From IMG/VR virus record IMGVR_UViG_3300035698_022898, positions 22,235 through 86,234 of that record: DNA of 64,000 bases; one strand, given 5' to 3'. The notes under the pieces were generated by a model. That model saw only the letters and a program-made list of their open reading frames with translations. It was not told where the DNA came from and did not search any database. This document shows, in pieces, positions 51,067 to 58,504 of this stretch. The stretch is from a virus. The number at the start of each line of letters is the position of its first letter. The stretch's first letter is position 1. The position numbers and the translations under genes were made by a program.

Positions 51067-51351
51067 CTAGGATGGAATCCAGCGCAGACAGCGGTTCCTG
51101 TTGCATACATCGAACAGGACTTCTTTCGCTTTCCGCTGACCAGAGCCATCCTGCGACCTGTCTAGGATGTAATACTGATGCAATGCTCTTCCATAAGGAC
51201 CGCCCACACGTTGTTTGCAGATGTGTAGGTGTCCCACTAAATGTTGGACATTTTTGTCTTTCGACCATGAAAGCCGACGTGGAAACGAAACGCCGAAGGA
51301 CTTAGCCACGTTTGCTGCATCGATAGCTAGTATCCGAGCGGTATTTGGCAT
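51067..51351 (-). CDS. Unrecognised protein (94 aa)
   Basis: Not recognised. Starts MPNTARILAIDAANVAKSFG, basic, with two isolated Cys near the C-terminus. GGGGAG lies just before the ATG, inside the 3' end of the upstream gene (25-nt overlap). The start is uncertain; the longer ORF to 51390 is possible. Confidence 0.5.
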   Translation of the reverse strand: MPNTARILAIDAANVAKSFGVSFPRRLSWSKDKNVQHLVGHLHICKQRVGGPYGRALHQYYILDRSQDGSGQRKAKEVLFDVCNRNRCLRWIPS

Positions 51352-51962
51352 GACTCCCCACTCTCCCATTTGTGGCCACATTCGGGACATCTGCTGTTTT
51401 TTGTCCTCATCTGTGTCCAGTTTGCAAACAACTCTGTTTGAGTTATTTTGTGGAACTCGTGGTTGCAGGGGTTGTTGACCAACGTGGGCCTAAAGTACGT
51501 CTCAGAGGCATAACGGTTGTCGGTGTCAACAACTTCCACAGATGTTAATCGTACATTGGGAAGAAATTGAACCAACGCTTCCTGTACAACGGAAAGAAGC
51601 ATTGCTCCTCCGAAGAAGGTGTACCCCCTTTCCCAAGCATCCAACTCTGCTGTGTAGGATACTTCGAGAGAGGGGGGAAATCCCATCTGGGTCATTACGG
51701 AAGAGCGTGACGACCAGGGACCTATTAGTGTTTCGACGGTGCCGTCCTTCATGGGAAGTTCAAACTTCCTGCCAGTGTACCCCTCACCAGGTTGTACATA
51801 ATAAAAGAAACGCACAAAGCCGTCGGCGTTGGCAGCAAAGTAGCAACCGCTTCTCATTTCGTAGACGAAATCGTTTTTGAGTGGTTCTGCTTCCACAAGG
51901 GCTTTTAAACTGGAAGAGTTGGCCCAGTCAAAGTTCCAGTCAACCTTGAGTTTTTTTATCAT
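51327..51962 (-). CDS. Unrecognised protein with C-terminal zinc ribbon (211 aa)
   Basis: Start at 51962 with GGGAGG 5 nt upstream. The N-terminal 160 residues are a mixed alpha/beta domain (YEMRSGCYFAANADGFVRFF). The C-terminus has CNHEFHKI and CPECGHKW, a plausible zinc-binding pair. Function unknown. Confidence 0.62.
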   Translation of the reverse strand: MIKKLKVDWNFDWANSSSLKALVEAEPLKNDFVYEMRSGCYFAANADGFVRFFYYVQPGEGYTGRKFELPMKDGTVETLIGPWSSRSSVMTQMGFPPSLEVSYTAELDAWERGYTFFGGAMLLSVVQEALVQFLPNVRLTSVEVVDTDNRYASETYFRPTLVNNPCNHEFHKITQTELFANWTQMRTKNSRCPECGHKWESGESCQIPLGY

Positions 51963-51986
51963 AGATCCTCCCCCGAGGATAAGAGA

Positions 51987-52017
51987 AGAGCCCCCAGCCC
52001 GTAAAGCAGGGGGCTCT
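51987..52017 (-). terminator. Terminator-like hairpin after the 180-aa gene
   Basis: A 9-bp G/C-rich stem (AGAGCCCCC/GGGGGCTCT) with a 13-nt loop, 10 nt after the stop of the gene at 52027 on the - strand. The tail is TC-rich rather than a clean T-run. Confidence 0.55.
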
Positions 52018-52026
52018 TGTTGAGGT

Positions 52027-52569
52027 TTACGCCTCGGTCGCGGTCTCGGCTTCGTCGGTGACCGGGGCTTCCGTCGTGGGCTCTTCCGTGGCCTCGGCGT
52101 CAGCTTTGGGCTCTTCCGGGGTTTCGGCTTTGGTCTCGACCTTGGGAATCTCGACGACGATGGCGCCGTTTTCACCCGACTTCGTGACCCAGCCTTTGTT
52201 TTTCTTCATGTCGGCCAGAGTACCAGCGATAGCCTTCTTGTTCGCCGATTCGGGCCAGTCCCCGTTGATCTCTTCCAGCTTCTTGGCCAAGGTAGCCGGT
52301 GTCCAGGTGCCCTGTTGCACCAATTCGATGATCGTTCCCCGACGAGAGGGGCTCTTCACCGTGGGGGTTTCCTCCGCCGCCTCGGCGAAGTCGAAGGCCA
52401 GTTCTTCGGGAAGATCGCCTTCCACGTAATCCTTGAGACGCAACTTGTACTTGGAACACAGGCTTTCGAGAACCTGTTTGGCACTGGAACGTGCCTTGTC
52501 GTCGCCAGCTTCTTGGTAACGCTGGAACATCGACGTAACCTTTTCCCGAGTTTTCTTTGAAACGTTCAT
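52027..52569 (-). CDS. Two-domain protein with winged-helix-like core and acidic tail (180 aa)
   Basis: Residues 1-55 are helical (REKVTSMFQRYQEAGDDKAR...LCSKYKLRLKDYVEGDLP). Residues about 80-140 look like a winged helix (RRGTIIELVQQGTWTPATLA...KKAIAGTLADMKKNKGWV). The C-terminus is a Glu/Thr/Ala-rich tail. The same two-domain plan recurs in the gene at 60873. GC-rich. Possibly a DNA-binding or nucleoid-type protein; the start at ATG 52569 has AAGGAG 8 nt upstream. Confidence 0.65.
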   Translation of the reverse strand: MNVSKKTREKVTSMFQRYQEAGDDKARSSAKQVLESLCSKYKLRLKDYVEGDLPEELAFDFAEAAEETPTVKSPSRRGTIIELVQQGTWTPATLAKKLEEINGDWPESANKKAIAGTLADMKKNKGWVTKSGENGAIVVEIPKVETKAETPEEPKADAEATEEPTTEAPVTDEAETATEA

Positions 52570-52634
52570 AACCACGACTCCTTATTCATTGAAGTTAAAA
52601 TCTGAAATCGTTGTTCCTGCCTCTGCATGTAAAG

Positions 52635-52663
52635 ACTATATGACAATTCAAATGGTATTGCAA
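52635..52663 (-). promoter_or_regulatory. Sigma70-like promoter for the 180-aa gene
   Basis: On the - strand TTGCAA, 17 nt, TATAGT, 66 nt before the start. With the hairpin at 51987 it forms a probably single-gene unit. Confidence 0.7.
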
Positions 52664-52720
52664 GCTTTTCTCTAGGTAACAATTACAATTTTTTAACTTT
52701 TACCAGGGTTTAATAAGTCC

Positions 52721-53239
52721 TTATTGAGAAGACGCCGAACCTTGTTTAAATCTTCTTCGGTATGAGGTGTTCCCCCAAGAGTTCATTTCCAAACACCAGT
52801 TCAGTATATCCTTATGATGTTCCAGATCGTTGATGTTAAAGAGTAAATCATATTTTCGGAGTAGGATTTCCCACCCATCTATATCTTTGAGTTTGTGTCC
52901 TCCAAAAACTTCCAGTTCGTTATTAACGAAATCCCATATCGCTGTAATTCTTTGGAGGCCGTCCACTAACTCAAAAGGTCCGCGGAAGTCATTCATCCAT
53001 CCTGGGCAGTTGAAATAAATAACTCTTCCTGAACGTCCCCCTCGTAGTATGTATTCCACAAAGGTGATTTGTTGCTCCTCTGTCCAAACGTGTGCTCGTT
53101 GATAGTCAGGGTACATATTGAGTGGAAAGGATCGGTCTTCATTGCAGTATCTATCTAGAGTTTCTATAAAATGATCCAATCCTATGTTCACTTGGTAATG
53201 ACCGTCTCGGGTCATTTGATGTATATCTGTGTGTTTCAT
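52721..53239 (-). CDS. DUF262/ParB-like domain protein, short form (172 aa)
   Basis: Contains the DUF262 hallmarks PDYQRAHVWTEEQQITFVEY and FELVDGLQRITAIWDF (the DGQRR-type motif). Full-size DUF262 proteins are larger and often part of restriction or GmrSD-type systems; here only the N-terminal domain is present. ATG overlaps the previous stop (TAATG). Function in phage is unclear. Confidence 0.8.
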   Translation of the reverse strand: MKHTDIHQMTRDGHYQVNIGLDHFIETLDRYCNEDRSFPLNMYPDYQRAHVWTEEQQITFVEYILRGGRSGRVIYFNCPGWMNDFRGPFELVDGLQRITAIWDFVNNELEVFGGHKLKDIDGWEILLRKYDLLFNINDLEHHKDILNWCLEMNSWGNTSYRRRFKQGSASSQ

Positions 53240-53472
53240 TACCACTTCCCGTTTTCGTTAGGAATAAATCTAGGGTTGACTATTGCATCTAGTCCTATAA
53301 GATTTAAACTGTCTCTGCTTGCTTCGATGTCCTGACCTCTACGGATAGAGTCAATGTGAGGTAAAGCTTTCTGGAGATTCTCCCAATCAACTTGATCCCA
53401 AGGAAACTCCTCAGGTGCGTTGAAATTGAAACAGGGATGATCGTAAGCAAAGTAGGGAGCAAGTTTGATCAT
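53239..53472 (-). CDS. Unrecognised small protein (77 aa)
   Basis: Not recognised. Pro/Asn/Asp-rich with aromatic residues (FAYDHPCFNFNAPEEFPWDQ). Coupled by stop-start overlaps to both neighbours, so it is probably made together with the DUF262 protein. Confidence 0.6.
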   Translation of the reverse strand: MIKLAPYFAYDHPCFNFNAPEEFPWDQVDWENLQKALPHIDSIRRGQDIEASRDSLNLIGLDAIVNPRFIPNENGKW

Positions 53473-53867
53473 ACAAACCAGTGCTTGTGTTTTTGGGCCT
53501 TTTTCCAGCTAACCCACAGATTGTTTGCAATCTTCCACAGGTTGCCCGGGTCCTGTATTTCTTTCAGGGTGCAATTAGTGATCTTGGGGGCAAGGCAGGC
53601 TACGTGGGCTTGTCTGTTGGGAAGAATATTTGGAGCAGTAATCCAGACCGCCATGTGTCCCCTCACATCTTCTCTGCAGATAGGACATAGAACCTCGTGG
53701 ACGTGATTGGCAGGGAATCGTTCGTCGTAGAACCCAAAGACTACTGGGTGCTCTTTAATCAGAATACTTACCCTTTTCATTTCCATTCTCCTAGACTTCT
53801 CCAAAACCTTTTTAACGGCTTCCGCCATTTCGAGTATGTTTCCAGAGTTTACAGTGAGGACTTTCAT
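53469..53867 (-). CDS. Unrecognised protein with CPIC motif (132 aa)
   Basis: Not recognised. CPICREDVRGH in the middle and a later HVAC could form a zinc site. AAGGGG lies upstream. Overlaps by 4 nt on both sides in a run of small coupled genes. Confidence 0.6.
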   Translation of the reverse strand: MKVLTVNSGNILEMAEAVKKVLEKSRRMEMKRVSILIKEHPVVFGFYDERFPANHVHEVLCPICREDVRGHMAVWITAPNILPNRQAHVACLAPKITNCTLKEIQDPGNLWKIANNLWVSWKKAQKHKHWFV

Positions 53868-54061
53868 CGTCCCCTTCTTTCCTCTTCATACGCCTCTTGG
53901 TGTAGTTTCCAGTAACATTTGGAGCATATTCCCCCAGATTCCATATCTCCAATACACATCTCTTTACCGCAGTCTGGACACGGAATGCCAGAAGGGGAGT
54001 CAAGTCGAGTTTGTTCCTCAGGAGAAATCTTCAATTCTTGTAGATCCAGTATATCCATCAT
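53864..54061 (-). CDS. Small zinc-ribbon protein (65 aa)
   Basis: CPDCGKEMC and ICSKCYWK give a classic four-Cys ribbon. The acidic N-terminus (ILDLQELKISPEEQ) may contact a partner. Two ATGs lie 3 nt apart (54061, 54058); spacing to AGGAGG favours the second slightly. Confidence 0.62.
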   Translation of the reverse strand: MMDILDLQELKISPEEQTRLDSPSGIPCPDCGKEMCIGDMESGGICSKCYWKLHQEAYEEERRGR

Positions 54062-54396
54062 CCCCTCCTAAATAAGCCCGTAATCCATAAAGGAAAAGGG
54101 CAATTTTTATGATCTTCTAGGGGGCAATCCCCTGTTTCCTCTGGAGTAGGAACTGGCATAGCTTCCGCTTCCTCTTCTAAGTAAACAGGGCAGGGTCCCT
54201 TCTTCATCTTGCACTTGGCTTTGGGAAACTTCTCTTTAATAACACGGATTTCCGCTGCCATGGTAGTTATTGTTGCATGGCCACAGTGAACACCCAGCCC
54301 GTCTGCTTCTTTAGCTTGGCAAGCTGGTATTCCGTTTATAGTCCAGTGGTATACAGTTTCCCTTTTGATTCTTTTTATGGTGTTAAGCACACCCAT
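54058..54396 (-). CDS. Unrecognised Cys-rich protein (112 aa)
   Basis: Not recognised. Eight Cys residues are spread along the chain (CQAKEADGLGVHCGH, CKMKKGPCPVY, CPLEDHKNCPF), consistent with zinc or Fe-S binding. Weak ribosome site; overlaps both neighbours. Confidence 0.58.
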   Translation of the reverse strand: MGVLNTIKRIKRETVYHWTINGIPACQAKEADGLGVHCGHATITTMAAEIRVIKEKFPKAKCKMKKGPCPVYLEEEAEAMPVPTPEETGDCPLEDHKNCPFPLWITGLFRRG

Positions 54397-54577
54397 GTAA
54401 GTACACTTTTCCGTTGTGTAGATAGTATTGGTATAGTTTGATGAGTCTGCCTCTCTTCATTTTATCAATAAGAGACATAAACTTATATGACAAGTTGTTG
54501 TCCGCACGGTAGAACTTATTTGCCAGCTTTAAAACTTTGGCTCTAAGTTCGAGCGTGGTTAGTCTAGGACTAAGCAT
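54383..54577 (-). CDS. Unrecognised small basic protein (64 aa)
   Basis: Not recognised. Helical and basic (LELRAKVLKLANKFYRADNN, KMKRGRLIKLYQYYL). Overlaps neighbours by 8 and 14 nt; no strong ribosome site, so its expression rests on coupling. Confidence 0.5.
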   Translation of the reverse strand: MLSPRLTTLELRAKVLKLANKFYRADNNLSYKFMSLIDKMKRGRLIKLYQYYLHNGKVYLHGCA

Positions 54578-54833
54578 CTTTTATTATCCTATCGTAGTAG
54601 AAAGTTCCATTAAGGAAAAACCCCAGCCTAAATGAACCAACACCAATAATCTGTAATCCTATATTTTCACATTTCCATAGGTAGTAAATTCGTTTGTACC
54701 AAGGAAGTTCTGTTGCAAGCTTTACATCTATTTCATTTGGTGAAACTCTGATACTTTTACTGTTCATGAGTAGAGATGTAAAGTTATCAGAGTCTTTTTG
54801 GGTCATAAGCCTACCGTTTTGTCTGTATCGCAT
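54570..54833 (-). CDS. Unrecognised small protein (87 aa)
   Basis: Not recognised. The ATG at 54833 overlaps the previous stop as TGATG. The C-terminal half is beta-rich and aromatic (LQIIGVGSFRLGFFLNGTFY). Confidence 0.58.
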   Translation of the reverse strand: MRYRQNGRLMTQKDSDNFTSLLMNSKSIRVSPNEIDVKLATELPWYKRIYYLWKCENIGLQIIGVGSFRLGFFLNGTFYYDRIIKDA

Positions 54834-55111
54834 CACCACTCTCCTCCAAAGAGGAAGTCAAAGCACTTCTCACACATACCAGAAATGCCGTACTCCTTTT
54901 TGCCAGCATCGGTGAAGAACAGGTCTCTTCGGAACTCGCCTTTATCGTCACTGACCTGCTCTTTACATTTGATACAAACTAATCGATCAAGGGCATCTGT
55001 TCTGGTCACCCCGAAAGCCGTCATAGCCGTTTGGTCTTGAAGCTTAGTGAGTGCATCGTTTGATACACTAAGCATATCAGGATGCATGGGTCCTTTAATA
55101 CCTTTTTTCAT
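54833..55111 (-). CDS. Small zinc-motif protein (92 aa)
   Basis: CIKC and MCEKC, 36 residues apart, suggest one zinc site. The start at 55111 has AGGAGG 8 nt upstream. First gene of a unit behind a clear promoter; the leader folds a GCTTCG...CGAAGC hairpin. Confidence 0.65.
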   Translation of the reverse strand: MKKGIKGPMHPDMLSVSNDALTKLQDQTAMTAFGVTRTDALDRLVCIKCKEQVSDDKGEFRRDLFFTDAGKKEYGISGMCEKCFDFLFGGEW

Positions 55112-55192
55112 TTTGTGTTCCTCCTTGGAGTCGCGAGCTTCGATGCAACCCAACACCGAAGCCCGCTGTTCTTAGGGGGACGCTATGAAGTA

Positions 55193-55221
55193 AATATAAT
55201 GTTAACCATCTGGGATTGCAA
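55193..55221 (-). promoter_or_regulatory. Sigma70-like promoter for the small-gene run 55111 to 52721
   Basis: On the - strand TTGCAA, 17 nt, TATATT, about 80 nt before the 92-aa start. Confidence 0.65.
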
Positions 55222-55261
55222 GATAAAACTAACAATTTCTCAGATGTAAAATTTTCTCATA

Positions 55262-55648
55262 CTAATTCCAAATCCCCTTATCGGAAGGTAAATCGTCCAT
55301 TGAGTCTTCAACCATCAACATACCTACACGGTATGTGGTGTTGAGTAGGAAACAACACATTTGCAAACAGATGTCGGCTTCTCCATGAATGACAACACAC
55401 CGATCTCCTCCTTGGAGAACCAGGCCACCTGTTGTGGTGGGATACATTCTGGCTCCGACGTCCAGAAGTTCTTTGATTGTGTCGTTGATAGTGTCTCGTT
55501 TCCTCAATTCCAGATTAAAGGAAGCTTTAAACACCTTCCCATCTTTTGAACCATCTATGAGGACTTCTCCTCTCCAAAAACCCTCAGGATTCATTGCTAT
55601 GTTCACAGGAACTGTTCCTATGATTACTTTGTCCTCAAAATTATCCAT
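55262..55648 (-). CDS. Unrecognised protein (128 aa)
   Basis: Not recognised. Start at 55648, inside the Asp/Glu-rich end of the previous gene, chosen because earlier in-frame starts lie deep inside that gene. Beta-rich first half (VIIGTVPVNIAMNPEGFWRG), helical middle with Cys-Cys. Confidence 0.58.
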   Translation of the reverse strand: MDNFEDKVIIGTVPVNIAMNPEGFWRGEVLIDGSKDGKVFKASFNLELRKRDTINDTIKELLDVGARMYPTTTGGLVLQGGDRCVVIHGEADICLQMCCFLLNTTYRVGMLMVEDSMDDLPSDKGIWN

Positions 55649-55958
55649 CGTCCTCGTCCTCGTCCTCAAACAAGCTGCTGGGGTTAATGGAAAAGGTAAT
55701 GCCGTTGAGCATATTGAGAATGGCCTTGGTTTCAATAATAGCACCTTCAACCTGCTCTTCTTTGTAGACCTTACATTGCACGCCTGGGGTGAGTTGCCTG
55801 AGACGGAGAATAGCTTTCTCAAGAAAAGCTATCTCTATGTCTATCGTTTCTTCATTTTCCTTCCAGAATTCCGCGTGGAGCCTTTTTATGGCTCGATGTC
55901 GTTCTTTTAGCCCGTTAGAAAGAATTCTTTGTACTTTAGCCTCATTGGATTCTGACAT
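55641..55958 (-). CDS. Unrecognised helical protein with acidic tail (105 aa)
   Basis: Not recognised. Helical, ending in DEDEDD. AAGGAGG precedes the ATG at good spacing, and a promoter lies just upstream. Overlaps the next gene by 8 nt. Confidence 0.62.
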   Translation of the reverse strand: MSESNEAKVQRILSNGLKERHRAIKRLHAEFWKENEETIDIEIAFLEKAILRLRQLTPGVQCKVYKEEQVEGAIIETKAILNMLNGITFSINPSSLFEDEDEDDG

Positions 55959-55979
55959 TATGTTCTCCTCCTTTTTCTT

Positions 55980-56008
55980 ATAATAGCATATATCATAGTG
56001 TTCTACAA
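55980..56008 (-). promoter_or_regulatory. Sigma70-like promoter for the 105-aa gene
   Basis: On the - strand TTGTAG, 17 nt, TATTAT, about 22 nt before the ATG. Confidence 0.6.
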
Positions 56009-56046
56009 GATAAAAATAGTAGGCCTTGTATTTGTATCATAATTGT

Positions 56047-56074
56047 AAAAAAGCCCCCCGACCAAGCCGAGGGG
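56047..56074 (-). terminator. Rho-independent terminator
   Basis: On the - strand CCCCTCGG-CTTGG-TCGGGGGG followed by CTTTTTT. It ends the transcript that starts at the promoter 56478-56506. Confidence 0.8.
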
Positions 56075-56471
56075 ATTTAGTTTGTCCAGCTTTGCACTTA
56101 TCGGTGCATTTGTCTTTTCTGACAGGGCTGGCGCTTTTTAGGGATTCGGAGGTATCGATTGCTTTCACGGGCCACTTCCGTGAGCGATTTCATATGGTAG
56201 CCTCTTTACCGTTGTTTACAGTGTTCTCTGTGGGTACAGAGTATTTCTCTAGTTAAAACCCACACTTCTTCCCCTCAACCGCCACGCTTCTACCGGCCTT
56301 TTCGGTATGCGCTTTCACGGGCCCTCTCTTTGGGAAATTTTGGGCAGTTGCTCCGCAGCAATATGCTTGGAGCGACGCTGGTGGATGTGGTTCAATTTTT
56401 ACCTATCCCGATGTTTTTCAGGACAATCATAAAAACCACCTCCTTTCACTTGGTTTATTTTCCTTCTTTAA
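56047..56471 (-). ncRNA. Candidate structured RNA / short-peptide transcript of about 420 nt
   Basis: A strong promoter and a strong terminator bracket a segment with no normal gene. Near its 5' end an ideal AAGGAGG opens a 12-codon reading frame (MIVLKNIGIGKN, ATG about 56430). A possible 31-aa frame (MKSLTEVARESNRY...) starts near 56194 behind AGAGG. A 13-nt string GGCCCGTGAAAGC occurs twice (on + as its complement at 56161-56173 and 56311-56323), and many short self-complementary blocks are present. It could be a regulatory RNA, a leader-peptide RNA or a decayed gene. Confidence 0.55.
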
Positions 56472-56477
56472 AAATAG

Positions 56478-56506
56478 ACTATAGCATGTCCAATTGCGAT
56501 GTGCAA
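56478..56506 (-). promoter_or_regulatory. Sigma70-like promoter for the candidate RNA
   Basis: On the - strand TTGCAC, 17 nt, TATAGT. Confidence 0.7.
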
Positions 56507-56523
56507 GATAAAAATTTGTGTAT

Positions 56524-56901
56524 CTACATGATTGCAGACATGTCCTGGTGACAAGTCACAATGCATCCGCAATTGGCACACAGGAAGAGAGTTTCTCCCG
56601 GAAAGCCATCTGCGGAGATCAATTTCCGGCACTGACAAGAGGGGCAAGTGTACCGAATGCGGGTATAAGCTTTCTCGAAAGCCCAGAGATTCAATCCGGT
56701 AATGTTTTGGAATTCCTGTTCAGCTTCTTTGAAATCCATGTAATCGGTTCTTACGCCGGCAAAGTTAACCCAGATTGCCAATCCGGCGTGTATAGTGGCT
56801 TCCGCACCGTTTTCAACCAGTGTGTACTCTCCGTACCCATAAGGATCGTGCCTGGGACCCTCAGTTCCTGTCTTACGATATAATCTTCTCTCGTCTAGCA
56901 T
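56524..56901 (-). CDS. Zinc-ribbon protein (125 aa)
   Basis: The C-terminus has YTCPSCQCRK and FLCANCGCIVTC, a four-Cys ribbon. The N-terminal 80 residues are unrecognised (VENGAEATIHAGLAIWVNFA). The leader has GGAGGACGC before ATG and a hairpin, shared with other genes here. Confidence 0.65.
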   Translation of the reverse strand: MLDERRLYRKTGTEGPRHDPYGYGEYTLVENGAEATIHAGLAIWVNFAGVRTDYMDFKEAEQEFQNITGLNLWAFEKAYTRIRYTCPSCQCRKLISADGFPGETLFLCANCGCIVTCHQDMSAIM

Positions 56902-56918
56902 AGCGTCCTCCTTATTGG

Positions 56919-56955
56919 TTGATTAGAGACAACGATCACTCGCTGTCTCTATCAA
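56919..56955 (-). promoter_or_regulatory. Leader hairpin before the 125-aa gene
   Basis: A stem of about 15 bp with one bulge (TTGAT.AGAGACAGCGA/TCGTTGTCTCTAATCAA), 4-nt loop, followed by GGAGGACGCTATG. The same arrangement precedes the genes at 57470 and 58440. Confidence 0.6.
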
Positions 56956-56982
56956 TCAGGAGTTACACAGTTAAGTGATGCT

Positions 56983-57177
56983 TTACGGGGTATATGTTTC
57001 ACCCATAATCTTACCAGTTTCGATAGCATCTACCATGTCCGACGTAAAGTAGACACCTGAATCTTGCATGTGCCCGTTTACGATAGGAACACAACGATAC
57101 TCGTTCCAATTTGCGTCATGAACTACACGGATAACACCGTCTCCTTTCATCATCGGATACTCTGCAATTTTTCTCAT
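56983..57177 (-). CDS. Unrecognised small protein (64 aa)
   Basis: Not recognised. ATG overlaps the previous stop (TAATG). Reads MRKIAEYPMMKGDGVIRVVH, mixed alpha/beta. Probably coupled to the 97-aa gene. Confidence 0.6.
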   Translation of the reverse strand: MRKIAEYPMMKGDGVIRVVHDANWNEYRCVPIVNGHMQDSGVYFTSDMVDAIETGKIMGETYTP

Positions 57178-57470
57178 TAGTCGGCAGCCTCCATCGGAAA
57201 GACTTTCAGTCCCGAAAAGCGGGGCTCTTCCCAATTCAACACGGACGCCTTCACGGGAGCAGACATATTGATTTGGTTGGCGATGTTAATCAGTTCTTTA
57301 TCCGTAGTCCGATGCATGTACAGCAGAACAGTACAGTATCCAAACATGTCCCGCTCTGTGATTGACATGGACTTCATGATTGGATTGAAGTCCGTCTTGA
57401 ACAACTTGTGGAACTCTTCGTTGTCCCTGGGCCGTCCCATCATAATGATTTGAATCACACCTTTACTCAT
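57177..57470 (-). CDS. Unrecognised protein (97 aa)
   Basis: Not recognised. GGAGGACGCTATG leader. Helical core (FHKLFKTDFNPIMKSMSITE). Preceded by a long leader hairpin. Confidence 0.6.
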   Translation of the reverse strand: MSKGVIQIIMMGRPRDNEEFHKLFKTDFNPIMKSMSITERDMFGYCTVLLYMHRTTDKELINIANQINMSAPVKASVLNWEEPRFSGLKVFPMEAAD

Positions 57471-57493
57471 AGCGTCCTCCATTTGGGTTAGTC

Positions 57494-57560
57494 ATTAATC
57501 AGAGCGGCGAGTATTGTACGGGGTGGTTTCTACTCGCTTATGACTCGCCGCCCTGTTAAT
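57494..57560 (-). promoter_or_regulatory. Leader hairpin before the 97-aa gene
   Basis: Arms 57494-57512 and 57543-57560 pair over about 17 bp with one bulge; each contains GCGAGT or its complement. The 3' arm is 24 nt before the ATG. Confidence 0.6.
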
Positions 57561-57562
57561 AC

Positions 57563-57793
57563 CTAATCGTGGATAGTAAGTTCGATCAGTTTGTCATGCG
57601 GGATAACGTCTTTGAAAAAGTCGGTCGCAACGATGTAACGTCGGCCGATGTGGTCGATGCAGGCAATGTGTGTATAACCAGCCCAGGCACCTGCTTTTCC
57701 ACCTGGGGTAAGCAGTCTGTGGTGACCTTGATTGTTTCTCTCCCACTTAAAATCCTTCCCCAGTTTCTTGGTTCCTGTGATAAACTTAGGCAT
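57563..57793 (-). CDS. Unrecognised protein (76 aa)
   Basis: Not recognised. Start at 57793 with GGGAGGAC upstream. Reads MPKFITGTKKLGKDFKWERN and has a His-containing middle (YTHIACIDHIGRRYIV). Confidence 0.6.
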   Translation of the reverse strand: MPKFITGTKKLGKDFKWERNNQGHHRLLTPGGKAGAWAGYTHIACIDHIGRRYIVATDFFKDVIPHDKLIELTIHD

Positions 57794-57828
57794 TTTTCGT
57801 CCTCCCATATGGGTTTTTGTGCATTTGA

Positions 57829-58173
57829 TTAGTAAATGACGATTCGGCTTATGGAAATGGTAAAGAGACAAACTTTGCTTCTTGGGGCTGTGGGGTAATC
57901 TATCAGGATTTCTGTCACATCCTTCCTGCCCAACAGCTCCATCACAGTACCTATAAGCATACTTGCTTGGTTGATGCCGGTGTGATGCTTTGTGGTCCCA
58001 GAATCAGTACTCCGTATCGAAGTAATATCTAGGGGAAGTGTGTCAGTATCACACAAATGATGTGATCTGCCGGTGATTAGCTCAGTGAGTAAAGCCATGT
58101 CGAGCCCTTTCTCAGTATTCCGACAGAAGGACTCTGTGTTGCACCAGCTACTTGATACTTTGAGTGCTTTCAT
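57829..58173 (-). CDS. Unrecognised protein (114 aa)
   Basis: Not recognised. TAGGAG is 6 nt before the ATG at 58173. Rich in Ser/Thr, with a hydrophobic C-terminus (VCLFTISISRIVIY). Confidence 0.58.
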   Translation of the reverse strand: MKALKVSSSWCNTESFCRNTEKGLDMALLTELITGRSHHLCDTDTLPLDITSIRSTDSGTTKHHTGINQASMLIGTVMELLGRKDVTEILIDYPTAPRSKVCLFTISISRIVIY

Positions 58174-58182
58174 CACATGCTC

Positions 58183-58440
58183 CTAAGCGGCGGGGATTGC
58201 TTCCCCGTTTTGGGTGGTCATGCTGCCGTCGGGGTAGACATAGTAATCAGGCTCAAACGGACATTCCTCAGACCAATCCTCAACCCTTGCTCTGAAAGAA
58301 TCTCCCTCATACTTCAATTCTAACGCTTGAAGAGCAAGAGCAGTGGCGCCGACGCTACTGAAATCGTCCCTGGTGAAGTCTCCCCACCAACAGGGAGTCT
58401 TTTCATTCCTGACCTGTATGATGATCTGATACTTTTTCAC
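58183..58440 (-). CDS. Small protein, paralogue of the one at 58969 (85 aa)
   Basis: Reads KKYQIIIQVRNEKTPCWWGD, then RARVEDWSEE and DYYVYPDGSMTTQNGE, closely matching the gene at 58969 (TWQVVIQVRNPNRN, RAKVEDWTTT, DFYIYPDGAITDHNDG). GTG start after GGAGGACGCC; an ATG overlapping that site is less likely. Function unknown. Confidence 0.65.
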   Translation of the reverse strand: MKKYQIIIQVRNEKTPCWWGDFTRDDFSSVGATALALQALELKYEGDSFRARVEDWSEECPFEPDYYVYPDGSMTTQNGEAIPAA

Positions 58441-58471
58441 GGCGTCCTCCATTTGGGTTGTTGTATCAATT

Positions 58472-58497
58472 GAAGCAACGAGCGGACTCGCTGCTTC
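58472..58497 (-). promoter_or_regulatory. Leader hairpin before the 85-aa gene
   Basis: An 11-bp stem (GAAGCAGCGAG/CTCGTTGCTTC, one G-U pair) with loop TCCG, 31 nt before the GTG. Contains GACTCGCT on the + strand. Confidence 0.62.
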
Positions 58498-58504
58498 TCA
58501 GATA

